Source: Nocardia vulneris
Lineage (GTDB): Bacteria > Actinomycetota > Actinomycetes > Mycobacteriales > Mycobacteriaceae
Direction: 5' to 3'
DNA: 64,000 nucleotides
Assembly (NCBI RefSeq): GCF_001613425.1
Contig: NZ_BDCI01000002.1
Location: 248,001 to 312,000 of the forward strand
Each line of letters opens with the position of its first letter. Positions within the stretch are counted from its first letter, which is position 1. The notes beneath the pieces are model-generated. The model had not been told where the DNA came from, did no database searches, and saw only the letters and a list, made by a program, of their open reading frames with translations. Below are positions 7,722 through 15,758 of this stretch, piece by piece. A program made the position numbers and the translations under genes.

Positions 7722-9653
7722 TCAGGGGGCGGGCGCGGGCGCGTCGGGGACGTGGTCGAGCCAGGCCGCGAAGGCGTCGAAGGTGAACGGGCGGCCGAGG
7801 AAGTCGGCGATCAGATCGGCCGCGTCCTTCGATCCGCCGGGGGCGAGGACGCGGTCGCGGTAGCGGCGAGCCACCGCGGGCGCGAGTAGGTCGGCGGGGT
7901 CGAATTCGGCGAACAGGTCCTTGGCGATGACCAGGCTCCAGAGATAGGTGTAGTAGGCGGACGTGTAACCCGCGAGATGGCCGAACGACGCCTGGAAATG
8001 GGTGCCGGGCAGCACGGCGATCAGGCCGTGGCGTGCCATCGCATCGAGTACCGCCGTGGTGTGGTCGGCGGGCCGATCGCGGTGCAGCAGATACGACACC
8101 GCGGTGTAGCCGACCTGGGTCTGGATCTGGATGCCCTTGCCGAAATCGGTCGCGGCGCGCATCCGCCGCACCAGCTCGGCGGGGATCGCGGCCCCGTCCT
8201 CGTCGACCGCGAACCGCCCCAGAATTGTCGGGTCCCAAGCCCATTCCTCGAGCATCTGGGACGGCGCCTCGACGAAATCCCACTCGGTGGCCACGCCGGA
8301 GAACCGTGCCCAATCCTGTTGTCCGGCAAGCACATGGTGCAGCAGGTGCCCGAATTCGTGGAACAGCGTGACGACCTCGTGGTGTTCCATCAACCCGCGG
8401 GAGAAGTTGCACACCAGCACGCCCTCGGGCAGCAGCCGGCCGGCGATGCCGCCGACGAGCTCGAATTGCGCCGCGTGCTTGTACTTTCCGGCGCGCGGGT
8501 GCAGGTCGAGGTAGATCCGTCCGCAGCGCGCACCGTCGGCGTAGACGTCGTACGCGGTGACGTCCGCATGCCAGGACGCGACGTCGACCGGCCGGTACTC
8601 CAGGCCGAACAGCTGACCGGTGACGTCGAGCAGACCGTCGCGCACCCGGGTGAAATCGAAGTAGCGGCGGACCTCGCGGGCGTCCACGTCGTACTGCTCG
8701 CGCCGGATCAGCTCGGTGTAGTAGCCGACCTCGGACCGGTCGATGGTCGCCGCCGGGCCGTCGTGCGTGCGCCGCTCGAGCAACGTCGCGAGGTCGCGCC
8801 GGCCCGCGGCCGCGGCCGCCGCGGAGATCCGCTCGATGAAATCCGCGATGGCCGCTCCGGTGCCGATCATCTTGACGTCGGCGTCGTAATCGGGCCAGCT
8901 GCCGAAGCCGAGCAGGCGGGCCTGTTCGTCGCGCAGCTCGAGCATCTCGTGCAGCACCTCGTCGTTGACCGGCCAACCGCGGCTTTCGAATTCGACCGTC
9001 AGCTCGCGCCGGGCGGCGGCGTCGCCGGCGAACGACCGGAACGGCCGGTAGTCCGGGTAGTCGGTGGTGACGGTGACCAGTCCATCCGCGTCGACCGGAT
9101 GCGCGGCGACGAAATCGGCGGGCAGGCCGTCGAGTCGCTCGGGGGCCAGCCGGATCGAGCGGACGTCGTCGCGGATCGCCCGCCCGAAGTCCTGCGTGAG
9201 CACGGTGAGCCGCTCGGCTATGGCCCGCAGCCGGGCTCGCGTCGGTTCGTCCCGGTCCACGCCGGTGCGCCGGAAGTCGCGCAGCACGTGTTCGCGCATG
9301 CGGCGCGCCGCCGCGTCCAGTCCCGCCGCGTCGGTGGCCGCGACGACGTCATACAGCGCACGATCCAGCCCGCGATCGGTCCGGGCGCGATCGATCCGCT
9401 GCACGAGTTCCTCGGCGAGCCCGCGCACTTCGCGCTCGGGATGGACTTCGACGAACAAGCCTGCGGCCGCGTCGACGCCGCGCAACGCGATATCCGCGTC
9501 GTTCCACAAGCCGAGCACCGCGGCGGTGTCACGCGGGGCCCCGTCCTTCAAGCTTGTCAGCGTCTGTGCCACCGTCGCGAGGCCGTCGTCGACATAGCCG
9601 GCGAGCCACTCGGACCACTCGGCGGACGGCAGGGCAAGCGGCTGCGGACTCAT
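7722..9653 (-). CDS. M3-family zinc metallopeptidase (oligopeptidase)
   Basis: A 643-residue cytoplasmic thimet-type oligopeptidase, the length expected for bacterial M3A enzymes (Dcp, oligopeptidase A). The zinc site VVTLFHEFGHLLHHVLAG (HExxH) is near residue 430. It is followed about 25-30 residues later by FVEAPSQMLEEWAW, which supplies the third zinc ligand, a Glu. The N-terminal 200 residues are helical, as in the family's channel-forming cap. It degrades short peptides released by other proteases. No signal peptide is present. It lies 38 bp downstream of the PadR gene on the same strand and could be read through from that operon. Confidence 0.9.
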   Translation of the reverse strand: MSPQPLALPSAEWSEWLAGYVDDGLATVAQTLTSLKDGAPRDTAAVLGLWNDADIALRGVDAAAGLFVEVHPEREVRGLAEELVQRIDRARTDRGLDRALYDVVAATDAAGLDAAARRMREHVLRDFRRTGVDRDEPTRARLRAIAERLTVLTQDFGRAIRDDVRSIRLAPERLDGLPADFVAAHPVDADGLVTVTTDYPDYRPFRSFAGDAAARRELTVEFESRGWPVNDEVLHEMLELRDEQARLLGFGSWPDYDADVKMIGTGAAIADFIERISAAAAAAGRRDLATLLERRTHDGPAATIDRSEVGYYTELIRREQYDVDAREVRRYFDFTRVRDGLLDVTGQLFGLEYRPVDVASWHADVTAYDVYADGARCGRIYLDLHPRAGKYKHAAQFELVGGIAGRLLPEGVLVCNFSRGLMEHHEVVTLFHEFGHLLHHVLAGQQDWARFSGVATEWDFVEAPSQMLEEWAWDPTILGRFAVDEDGAAIPAELVRRMRAATDFGKGIQIQTQVGYTAVSYLLHRDRPADHTTAVLDAMARHGLIAVLPGTHFQASFGHLAGYTSAYYTYLWSLVIAKDLFAEFDPADLLAPAVARRYRDRVLAPGGSKDAADLIADFLGRPFTFDAFAAWLDHVPDAPAPAP

Positions 9654-9691
9654 CCCCCGACAGTAGCCGCCGCCCGGCCACGGTCATGTCG

Positions 9692-10285
9692 TTACCGTGC
9701 GTGCAGCCGCGGCCAGAATTCGCCCAGCGCGGCGGGGTCGTGCTCGATGAGATCGCGAAAGCGGGCCACGAAGCGCTGTTCGGCGTCGATCAGCTCGAGC
9801 CGGTAGTGGCACTCGATCACGAAGACCTGGTCGATATCGCCGGCCGCGGCCAAGACCGCCCGTAGCTGCTCCGCCTGTTCTGCCAGCGCGCGGTCCCGTT
9901 GGTCCAGCAGAGCGGCGACGTCGGCCGGGGGCAGCACCACGATCAGCGACAAAGCCGCCTCGAACTGCCGGAATTCCTTGGCGGGCACCGAGACCATCTC
10001 TCGCATCCGCGCGCGCAGGCGCTCCTGCCCGGCCTCGGTGGGCCGGTAGATCGTGCGTTCGGGGCGCTGCCCGGCCCGCTCGGTGTGCTCGGCCGTCAGG
10101 TAACCGGCGCGGGTGAGCTGGTCGAACACCATGTACAGCGAGGCGTGCTTGAACTCGACACTGCGGTCCGCGTTGCGCCCCTTCAGTAGTTTGCCGACCT
10201 CGTAGGGGTGCATCGGCCGTTCCATCAGGTAGGCGAGCACGACCAGCGCGAGCGGGTTGTGCAGTGGGTCCCGCCGGATAGCCAC
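9692..10285 (-). CDS. PadR-family transcriptional regulator
   Basis: A 197-residue PadR regulator with C-terminal dimerisation helices (Vir/AphA-like). The winged helix is clear: NPLALVVLAYLMERPMHPYE, then VGKLLKGR and LYMVFDQLTRAGYLTAE followed by the wing RTIYRPTEAGQERL. The C-terminal part is a long coiled helix (VAALLDQRDRALAEQAEQLR). It lies 12 bp downstream of the membrane reductase gene and is almost certainly cotranscribed with it. PadR proteins usually repress their own operon in response to small aromatic or drug-like ligands; the palindrome before the reductase is the likely target. Confidence 0.88.
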   Translation of the reverse strand: MAIRRDPLHNPLALVVLAYLMERPMHPYEVGKLLKGRNADRSVEFKHASLYMVFDQLTRAGYLTAEHTERAGQRPERTIYRPTEAGQERLRARMREMVSVPAKEFRQFEAALSLIVVLPPADVAALLDQRDRALAEQAEQLRAVLAAAGDIDQVFVIECHYRLELIDAEQRFVARFRDLIEHDPAALGEFWPRLHAR

Positions 10286-10297
10286 GGGACCCTCCTC

Positions 10298-12106
10298 CTA
10301 GACGTCGAGCACGAGTCGATCTCCTCGCGCGCGGGACACACAGGGGTAGATGATATCGACCCGGTCGCGTTCACCGGCTTGCAGGACGTCGTCGCGATGG
10401 TCGGGGACACCGGCCAGTACCCGCGTCGCACAGCTGCCGCACACGCCGTCCGCGCAGGACAGATCGACGGTGGGATCGACGGCCTGGATCGCCGCGAGCA
10501 GGGTGCGGTCGGCGGGCACCGGCACCACCACGCCCGAGCGGCGCAGCTCGGCCTCGAACGCCGTGTTCGTGCGGTCGTCGCCGCGCTTGCTCGCGGCGAA
10601 GCGCTCGGTGTGCAGCGTGACGTGTGGCTGCCGGATGACGGCGGATTCCATTGCGCCGAGCAGATCTTCGGGACCACAGCAGTAGACCGCGGTGGCCGCG
10701 GGTGTGCGCCGGAGCAGATCGTCGAGATCCGGGCGAGGGTGCGTATCGGCGGGCAAGAGCGTCACCCGGTCCGGGTACTGGCGCAGCAGCGCGTTGCCGA
10801 ACGCCATCGTCGGAAGTGATCGTCCGCGATAGACCAGTCGCCATGCGCTGTCGGCACCGTGCAGCTGCCGGATCATCGGCAGGAACGGCGTGATGCCGAT
10901 ACCACCGGCGACGAACAGGTACCCGGGCGCGTCGATCAGCGCAAAGTTGTTGCGCGGTCCGCGAATACCGATGTGCGCGCCCACCGGGAGGTCGTGGATC
11001 TCCGCCGATCCGCCGCGCCCGTCGGGCTCGCGCAAGACGGCCACTCGGTAACTCGCCGAATCGGCCGGATCGCCGTAGAGCGAGTATTGGCGGACCCGGC
11101 CGGACGGCAACACGAGATCGATGTGCGCGCCCGGTGCCCACGGCGGCAGTGCCTGTCCCTCGCCGGTTACCGTCAGCGCGATTGTGCCGTCGGCGATTTC
11201 GCGGCGGTCGGCGAGTACCGCCGGAGTTGCCGGCTGCTTGCGCCCGGTCAGCACCCGGCGCCCGCGTCGGGTCTTGCCCCCGGGCTTGTACAGCGACAGC
11301 AGCACTGCCGCAATCAGACTGAGCGTCGAACCACCGAATCCCCAGACCGCCACCATTGCGGACGCACCGAGGTCCGCCGGGCTGCCGCCGGTACCGGCCA
11401 GCTGTGCCGCGCGCGCCGCCGCGTGTTCCAGCGCATCGTGCAGAAACCCGAACGCCACGAACAGGATTCCCACGGCGATGGCCAGTTTGGCCGCCACCCA
11501 GTAATACCGGAACAGGCCCCAACTCGTCGTCAGACCCACCGCCAAGCCCGTGAGAAAGGTGGCGAAATTCGCCCAGGGCAGCAGGGTCAGGTCGAAGACG
11601 GCCATCAGTTCATAGGTGACCCGGCTGGTGTGGATATCGCGCGTCGTCATCGCGACCACCGCCATGGCGGAGATGGTCACCGCGATGCCGACCCAGCAGC
11701 ACGCCGCGACGATATGCGCCGCGACAAGGGCTTTGCGCGGTTTCGGGCGCAGTGGCCCGGCCAGCGCGGCCAGGATCGGCACCGCGAGCCAGGTGGCGAA
11801 CATCGCGACGAGGTCGCCGACGACGAACGCTTGCAGTACCACGGCGACGACCAGCAGCCAGCCGACGCCGAGCAGCACCCGGCGCGGCGCGGCGCGTTCG
11901 GCGATCACCAGCACGACGAGACCGCCGGCCACCGCGATGAGCAGCCACCACATCGGGACGCGCGCCGCCGTCAGCGTCGCGGGAAAGACCGGGGGTGACA
12001 CCATTGCCGCGATCGCGACGATCAGGAAGGCCACCAGCATGTTTCGCGCGGGCCGCAACGAATGTCGCTGGGCAGACGCGGGTTTCGACGATGTTCGGAC
12101 TGACAT
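10298..12106 (-). CDS. Membrane domain fused to PDR-type FAD/2Fe-2S reductase
   Basis: A 602-residue fusion. Residues about 20-270 form seven hydrophobic segments with buried His residues (VAAHIVAACCWVG, FGFLHDALEH) and no recognised cofactor motif. The C-terminal half is a phthalate-dioxygenase-reductase type module: FAD motif RQYSLYG, NAD motif GGIGITPFLPMIRQL with YCCGPEDLL, and a plant-type 2Fe-2S ferredoxin CADGVCGSC with the fourth Cys in IIYPC. It should pass electrons from NAD(P)H through FAD and 2Fe-2S to an acceptor in or at the membrane. The ATG at 12106 has GGAG 9 bp upstream. No oxygenase partner is adjacent, so the acceptor is unknown. Confidence 0.8.
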   Translation of the reverse strand: MSVRTSSKPASAQRHSLRPARNMLVAFLIVAIAAMVSPPVFPATLTAARVPMWWLLIAVAGGLVVLVIAERAAPRRVLLGVGWLLVVAVVLQAFVVGDLVAMFATWLAVPILAALAGPLRPKPRKALVAAHIVAACCWVGIAVTISAMAVVAMTTRDIHTSRVTYELMAVFDLTLLPWANFATFLTGLAVGLTTSWGLFRYYWVAAKLAIAVGILFVAFGFLHDALEHAAARAAQLAGTGGSPADLGASAMVAVWGFGGSTLSLIAAVLLSLYKPGGKTRRGRRVLTGRKQPATPAVLADRREIADGTIALTVTGEGQALPPWAPGAHIDLVLPSGRVRQYSLYGDPADSASYRVAVLREPDGRGGSAEIHDLPVGAHIGIRGPRNNFALIDAPGYLFVAGGIGITPFLPMIRQLHGADSAWRLVYRGRSLPTMAFGNALLRQYPDRVTLLPADTHPRPDLDDLLRRTPAATAVYCCGPEDLLGAMESAVIRQPHVTLHTERFAASKRGDDRTNTAFEAELRRSGVVVPVPADRTLLAAIQAVDPTVDLSCADGVCGSCATRVLAGVPDHRDDVLQAGERDRVDIIYPCVSRARGDRLVLDV

Positions 12107-12120
12107 AGGACGTGTCTCCG

Positions 12121-12156
12121 CATACTCATATAGTCGATATCGACTAATCGAGTATG
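12121..12156 (-). promoter_or_regulatory. Interrupted palindrome, probable PadR operator
   Basis: A perfect 16-bp palindrome, TAGTCGATATCGACTA (12131-12146), is nested inside a second inverted repeat with the same centre: CATACTC (12121-12127) and GAGTATG (12150-12156). Read on the minus strand it overlaps a TATATG -10-like element and ends 15 bp before the reductase start codon. Repressor binding here would block transcription of the reductase-padR operon. Confidence 0.65.
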
Positions 12157-12239
12157 TCGCTCCTGCCGACCCCTGCCATCCGGGACAACCCTGAAACACG
12201 CACCCGCGCCGCCCGACCCCGGGCTCTAGGGTGGCCCGC

Positions 12240-12797
12240 ATGAACGATTGCCCGTGGGAACCACCCCTGGCAGGCACCGAGGCCGAACATCTCCTCGGCG
12301 CACTGGAACGCCTGCGCACGACCTTTCGCTGGAAGGCCGACGACCTCGACGCCGACGGACTGCGCGCCCGCGTCGGCGCATCCACGTTGACCCTCAGTGG
12401 TTTGCTGAAGCACCTCGCGCGCGTCGAGGACGAGATGTGCACGACCAAGTTCGACGGCACACCGCCCGGTCAGCCCTGGCGCAGCGCGGACTGGTCCGCC
12501 GACCCCGACTGGGACTTCACCTCCGCCGCGACGGATACCCCCGCCCAGCTCTATGCGTTGTGGGATGCCACGGTCGAGCGTTCGCGAGCCACCCTCGCTG
12601 CCGCGCTCGCCGCGGGCGGACTCGATCAGCTGGTCCATCTGGCCTGGCCGGACGGACGACAGGCCAGCCTGCGCAGGCTCGTCTGCGACCTGATCGAGGA
12701 GTACGGCAGACACACCGGCCACGCCGATCTGCTGCGCGAAGCCGTGGACGGACGGGTCGGCGAGGACCCGCCCGCCGGGTGGCGGCAGCGGACCTAG
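12240..12797 (+). CDS. DinB-like (DUF664) protein
   Basis: A 185-residue protein of the DinB/mycothiol-transferase superfamily. The sequence runs LLGALERLRTTFRWKADDLD, then TLTLSGLLKHLARVEDEM, which supplies the first metal-binding His, and later LRRLVCDLIEEYGRHTGHAD, which supplies the others (HxxxH-type GRHTGH). These four-helix-bundle proteins bind a divalent metal and often use mycothiol as thiol cofactor. The precise reaction is unknown. The ATG at 12240 has AGGGTGG in front. It diverges from the reductase-PadR operon and shares its regulatory region, so it could be under the same operator. Confidence 0.8.
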   Translation: MNDCPWEPPLAGTEAEHLLGALERLRTTFRWKADDLDADGLRARVGASTLTLSGLLKHLARVEDEMCTTKFDGTPPGQPWRSADWSADPDWDFTSAATDTPAQLYALWDATVERSRATLAAALAAGGLDQLVHLAWPDGRQASLRRLVCDLIEEYGRHTGHADLLREAVDGRVGEDPPAGWRQRT

Positions 12798-12946
12798 CCC
12801 GGACGCCACACCGACGTCAGGACTCGAATCGATCGTCCGGTTCCGTAATCGCTGGCAGGTTTACCCATTATTTGCTGTAATTAGAATATCTGGATTACCA
12901 GATTGGCTCGATGGTGCCGGACCCCGACTCGACGGAGGTAGACGAG

Positions 12947-13744
12947 ATGACTGAGCGCACACCGGTGGTTTTCGTGCACGGGCTGTGGCTGCACGCGACG
13001 AGCTGGCAGGACTGGGCGCAATGCTTCGCCGACGCCGGATTCGACCCGATCATGCCCGAATGGCCGGGTGTGCCCGATACCGTCTCGGCGGCCCGCGCGG
13101 TGCCCGAACGCCAGGCCGGTGTCGGCGTCGCCGAGATCTCCGCGGCCTACGCCGAGGTCATTCGCGGGTTGCCGCGCCCGCCGGTCCTCGTCGGCCATTC
13201 GATGGGCGGCTGGGTCGTACAGCATCTGCTGGGCCAGGGCTTGGGGGCCGCGGCGGTCGCCATTTCGCCCGGCCAGATCCGCGGCGTGAAAGCCGTCAGC
13301 CTCACCCAGGGCCGGGCCGTGCTGCCGATACTGGGCAACCCGGACAACGTCAAACGCGCGGTCTCCTTGTCCGCCAAGCAGTTCCGCTTCTGCTTCGGCA
13401 ACGCCGTGTCCCCGGCGGAGTCGGACGCCTTGCACGAGAAGTGGTCCATGCCCAGCCCGGCCCGGCCGTTGTTCCAGCTCGCCTATGCGAATTTCGTCCC
13501 GAACTCCCCCGCCGCCGTGGATGTCCGCAACGACACCCGTGGACCGTTGCTGTTGCTGTCCGGCAAGCTCGACCACACCATCCCCGACGTCCTCACCCGC
13601 GCCACCGTCAAGCGCTACCGGCACGCCAAGGCGATCACCGACTACCAGCGCTTCGACGACCGCGGCCACTCCCTCGTCGTCGACAGCGGCTGGCACACCG
13701 TCGCCGACACCGCCCTGCAATGGCTCCGCAAGGCCCTGCGGTAG
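12947..13744 (+). CDS. Alpha/beta hydrolase
   Basis: A 265-residue alpha/beta-fold hydrolase. The oxyanion-hole strand is VVFVHGLWLHATSWQDW, the nucleophile elbow is LVGHSMGGWVVQHLL (Ser within GHSMG), the acid is probably in GKLDHTIPD and the catalytic His in DRGHSLVVDSGW. The start has GGAGG 8 bp upstream. It resembles non-haem-peroxidase/lipase-like hydrolases common in actinobacteria; the substrate is not predictable. An AT-rich promoter stretch precedes it. It ends 80 bp before the haem-oxygenase-fold gene on the same strand. Confidence 0.85.
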   Translation: MTERTPVVFVHGLWLHATSWQDWAQCFADAGFDPIMPEWPGVPDTVSAARAVPERQAGVGVAEISAAYAEVIRGLPRPPVLVGHSMGGWVVQHLLGQGLGAAAVAISPGQIRGVKAVSLTQGRAVLPILGNPDNVKRAVSLSAKQFRFCFGNAVSPAESDALHEKWSMPSPARPLFQLAYANFVPNSPAAVDVRNDTRGPLLLLSGKLDHTIPDVLTRATVKRYRHAKAITDYQRFDDRGHSLVVDSGWHTVADTALQWLRKALR

Positions 13745-13823
13745 CGGCGCGCACCGGATCCCGGGAAGCGGTTCGCTCGGGTGTTGCGTGCGTCGGAAAC
13801 CGGATCCTGGGTACGTCCAGCGC

Positions 13824-14822
13824 ATGACTTCCACTTCTGTCACCGAGGTCAGCGTGCTGCCCGCACCGCGGGGCGAGTTGTCCGCCGGCGTCATCGAGAC
13901 GTTGTCGCGGGAACCGGGCAGCGCTGTTCCCACCCTGCCCGATCTCGATCCGTACGGCGAGGACTTCCAGCTGGCCCTGCACACCTGCTACGAGCTGCAC
14001 TACCAAGGCTTCGGCTCGGTCGACACAGGGTGGGAATGGGATCCCGGGCTGCTCACGCTGCGCGCCGCGCTGGAACAGCGGTATCTGCGGGCGCTGCGTG
14101 ACGATGTACCCGGCGGCACCGATCTGGCGGCCGAGCTGGAAACCTTGCTGGCCGTCCCGGCCGAGGAGACCGGCGTCAGCGCGTTCCTGCGCGACGAAGG
14201 CGAACCGTGGCAGCTGCGCGAATACTTCGTGCACCGCTCGATCTACCACCACAAAGAGGCCGACCCGTACGCCTGGGCGATCCCCCGGCTGCGTGGTCAA
14301 GCCAAAGCGTCGCTGGTCGCGGTGGAGTTCGACGAATTCGGCGGCGGCCGCGGTGAACGGGTGCACGCCCAGCTCTACGCCGATCTGCTGGCCGGCGCCG
14401 GACTCGATCCGCGCTATCTGCACTACCTCGACATCGTGCCCGCCCCGATGCTCGCGCTGGTCGACATGATGTCGCTGTTCGGCCTGCATCGCGCTTGGCG
14501 TGGCGCGCTGATGGGGCACTTCGCCACCGTCGAGATCACCTCCCCGCCCGGTGCCCGCCGCATGGCACAGGCGCTGGGCCGCTGGGATTCCGATCCCGCC
14601 TGCGCGCTGTTCTACCACGAACACGTCGAAGCCGACGCCGTGCACGAGCAGGTGATGCGCGAGGCGATCACCGACCTGCTCGCGCAGGAACCGGAGCTTC
14701 GGGAGTCAGTGGTCTTCGGCATCCAGGTGACCGATTTGCTCGAGGATCGCTTCGGCGAGCACGTGCTCGGCGCGTGGCGGCAGGACCGCACGTCGCTACT
14801 TGCGCCGCTTTCCTCGCGCTGA
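13824..14822 (+). CDS. Iron-containing redox enzyme, haem-oxygenase fold
   Basis: A 332-residue protein of the haem-oxygenase-like iron-containing redox enzyme group (Haem_oxygenas_2 type), helical throughout. Candidate diiron ligands are Glu57/His59 (CYELHYQGF), His137 and Glu145 in the stretch LREYFVHRSIYHHKEADPYA, Glu237, and the dense FYHEHVEADAVHE near residues 264-275. Enzymes of this fold use a labile diiron centre for oxygen-dependent cleavage or hydroxylation of small molecules. It is the first gene of a tight group with a methyltransferase (2 bp gap) and a CDGSH-type protein. The substrate is unknown. Confidence 0.78.
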   Translation: MTSTSVTEVSVLPAPRGELSAGVIETLSREPGSAVPTLPDLDPYGEDFQLALHTCYELHYQGFGSVDTGWEWDPGLLTLRAALEQRYLRALRDDVPGGTDLAAELETLLAVPAEETGVSAFLRDEGEPWQLREYFVHRSIYHHKEADPYAWAIPRLRGQAKASLVAVEFDEFGGGRGERVHAQLYADLLAGAGLDPRYLHYLDIVPAPMLALVDMMSLFGLHRAWRGALMGHFATVEITSPPGARRMAQALGRWDSDPACALFYHEHVEADAVHEQVMREAITDLLAQEPELRESVVFGIQVTDLLEDRFGEHVLGAWRQDRTSLLAPLSSR

Positions 14823-14824
14823 TC

Positions 14825-15517
14825 ATGATTGACCCGCCGATGAGCGGGCATCGCGTACAGGTGATGTTGATACGCACCCCCGGTGTCTACCGGCCACAGA
14901 CCGATACCTGGCTCCTCGCCACCGCGCTGGCCGATGCCGCGCTGCCACCGGGCGGCCGGGTGGTGGACCTCTGTAGCGGCACCGGCGCGCTGGCCGTCCG
15001 CGCGGGGCTGGCCGGGGCGGCCGCGGTCACCGCGATCGATATCTCCCGCGCGGCGAGCATGTCCACCTGGCTCAACTGCCGGCTGCACGGCATCGACGTC
15101 GAGATACTGCGCGGCGATTTCGAAACCGCCTTGGCGAACCGGGAATTCGATCTGGTGCTGGCCAATCCCCCGTATGTCCCGGCCCGATGCGAGGGGCCGG
15201 TCCGCGGCCGCGCGCGAGCCTGGAACGCGGGCACCGACGGACGGTCCTTCCTCGATCGGCTCTGCGCCCGCACCCCGGACCTACTCGCCTTGGACGGCAC
15301 CGCGTTGATCGTGCACTCGACGGTCGCCGACCCGGATCTGACCATCACCCAGCTGCGCCACGGCGGCTTGAAGGCGGCCGTGGTCGCCCGCACGACGATC
15401 CCGTTCGGACCGGTGATGCACCGCTGCGCCGGACACCTCGTCGAGCAGGGCATGATCCAGCCGGGACAGCAGGACGAGGAATTGGTGGTGATCCGTGCCG
15501 ACAAGACCCGAAAGTAA
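14825..15517 (+). CDS. PrmC/HemK-like SAM methyltransferase
   Basis: A class I SAM-dependent methyltransferase of about 230 residues. It shows motif I VVDLCSGTGALAVRAGLAGA, an acidic AIDIS at the end of strand beta-2, and the N-methyltransferase motif LVLANPPYVP (NPPY) typical of enzymes that methylate Gln or exocyclic amines. No N-terminal helical release-factor-binding domain is present, so it is not the housekeeping PrmC. The start is uncertain: 14825, 14840 and 14864 are all possible; the family-like part begins LIRTPGVYRPQTDT. The gene lies 2 bp after the haem-oxygenase-fold gene and overlaps the CDGSH gene, so these three are one operon. Confidence 0.78.
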   Translation: MIDPPMSGHRVQVMLIRTPGVYRPQTDTWLLATALADAALPPGGRVVDLCSGTGALAVRAGLAGAAAVTAIDISRAASMSTWLNCRLHGIDVEILRGDFETALANREFDLVLANPPYVPARCEGPVRGRARAWNAGTDGRSFLDRLCARTPDLLALDGTALIVHSTVADPDLTITQLRHGGLKAAVVARTTIPFGPVMHRCAGHLVEQGMIQPGQQDEELVVIRADKTRK

Positions 15518-15704
15518 CCGGCGGCGAATAACTTTCACCGACGACGGCCCGGCGTTGATCGAGGGTCCGGTCGAGATCGTCACGGCCGACGGCACCCGCA
15601 TCGACTGCGACCGTTTCCAGGTCGCGCTGTGTCTCTGCAAGCGCTCGAAGAACTATCCGCTCTGCGATACCAGTCACCGTAAACGGCTGCGCGGCACCGC
15701 ATGA
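15495..15704 (+). CDS. CDGSH-type 2Fe-2S protein with CDTSH variant
   Basis: A 69-residue iron-sulfur protein. The cluster motif CLCKRSKNYPLCDTSH follows the mitoNEET pattern CxC-x2-S-x3-P-x-CD-x-S-H, so three Cys and one His ligand are in place, but the Gly of CDGSH is replaced by Thr. Such clusters are labile and redox-active, and act in electron or cluster transfer. It starts with GTG inside the end of the methyltransferase gene, an overlap of about 23 bp, indicating translational coupling. Its likely partner is the iron enzyme upstream or the FAD-Rieske protein downstream. Confidence 0.85.
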   Translation: MPTRPESNRRRITFTDDGPALIEGPVEIVTADGTRIDCDRFQVALCLCKRSKNYPLCDTSHRKRLRGTA

Positions 15705-15758
15705 ACGCCGGTCCGCGGGCGGGCGTTTCGACGGGCGCGGCCCGGGCAATCGGCCGAC

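Noticed and set aside
7977..9806. 609-residue open frame on the plus strand opposite the M3 peptidase
   Set aside because: It is a shadow of the peptidase gene: Arg/Gly/Asp-rich with no family motif, whereas the minus strand has HEFGH and a full M3 pattern.
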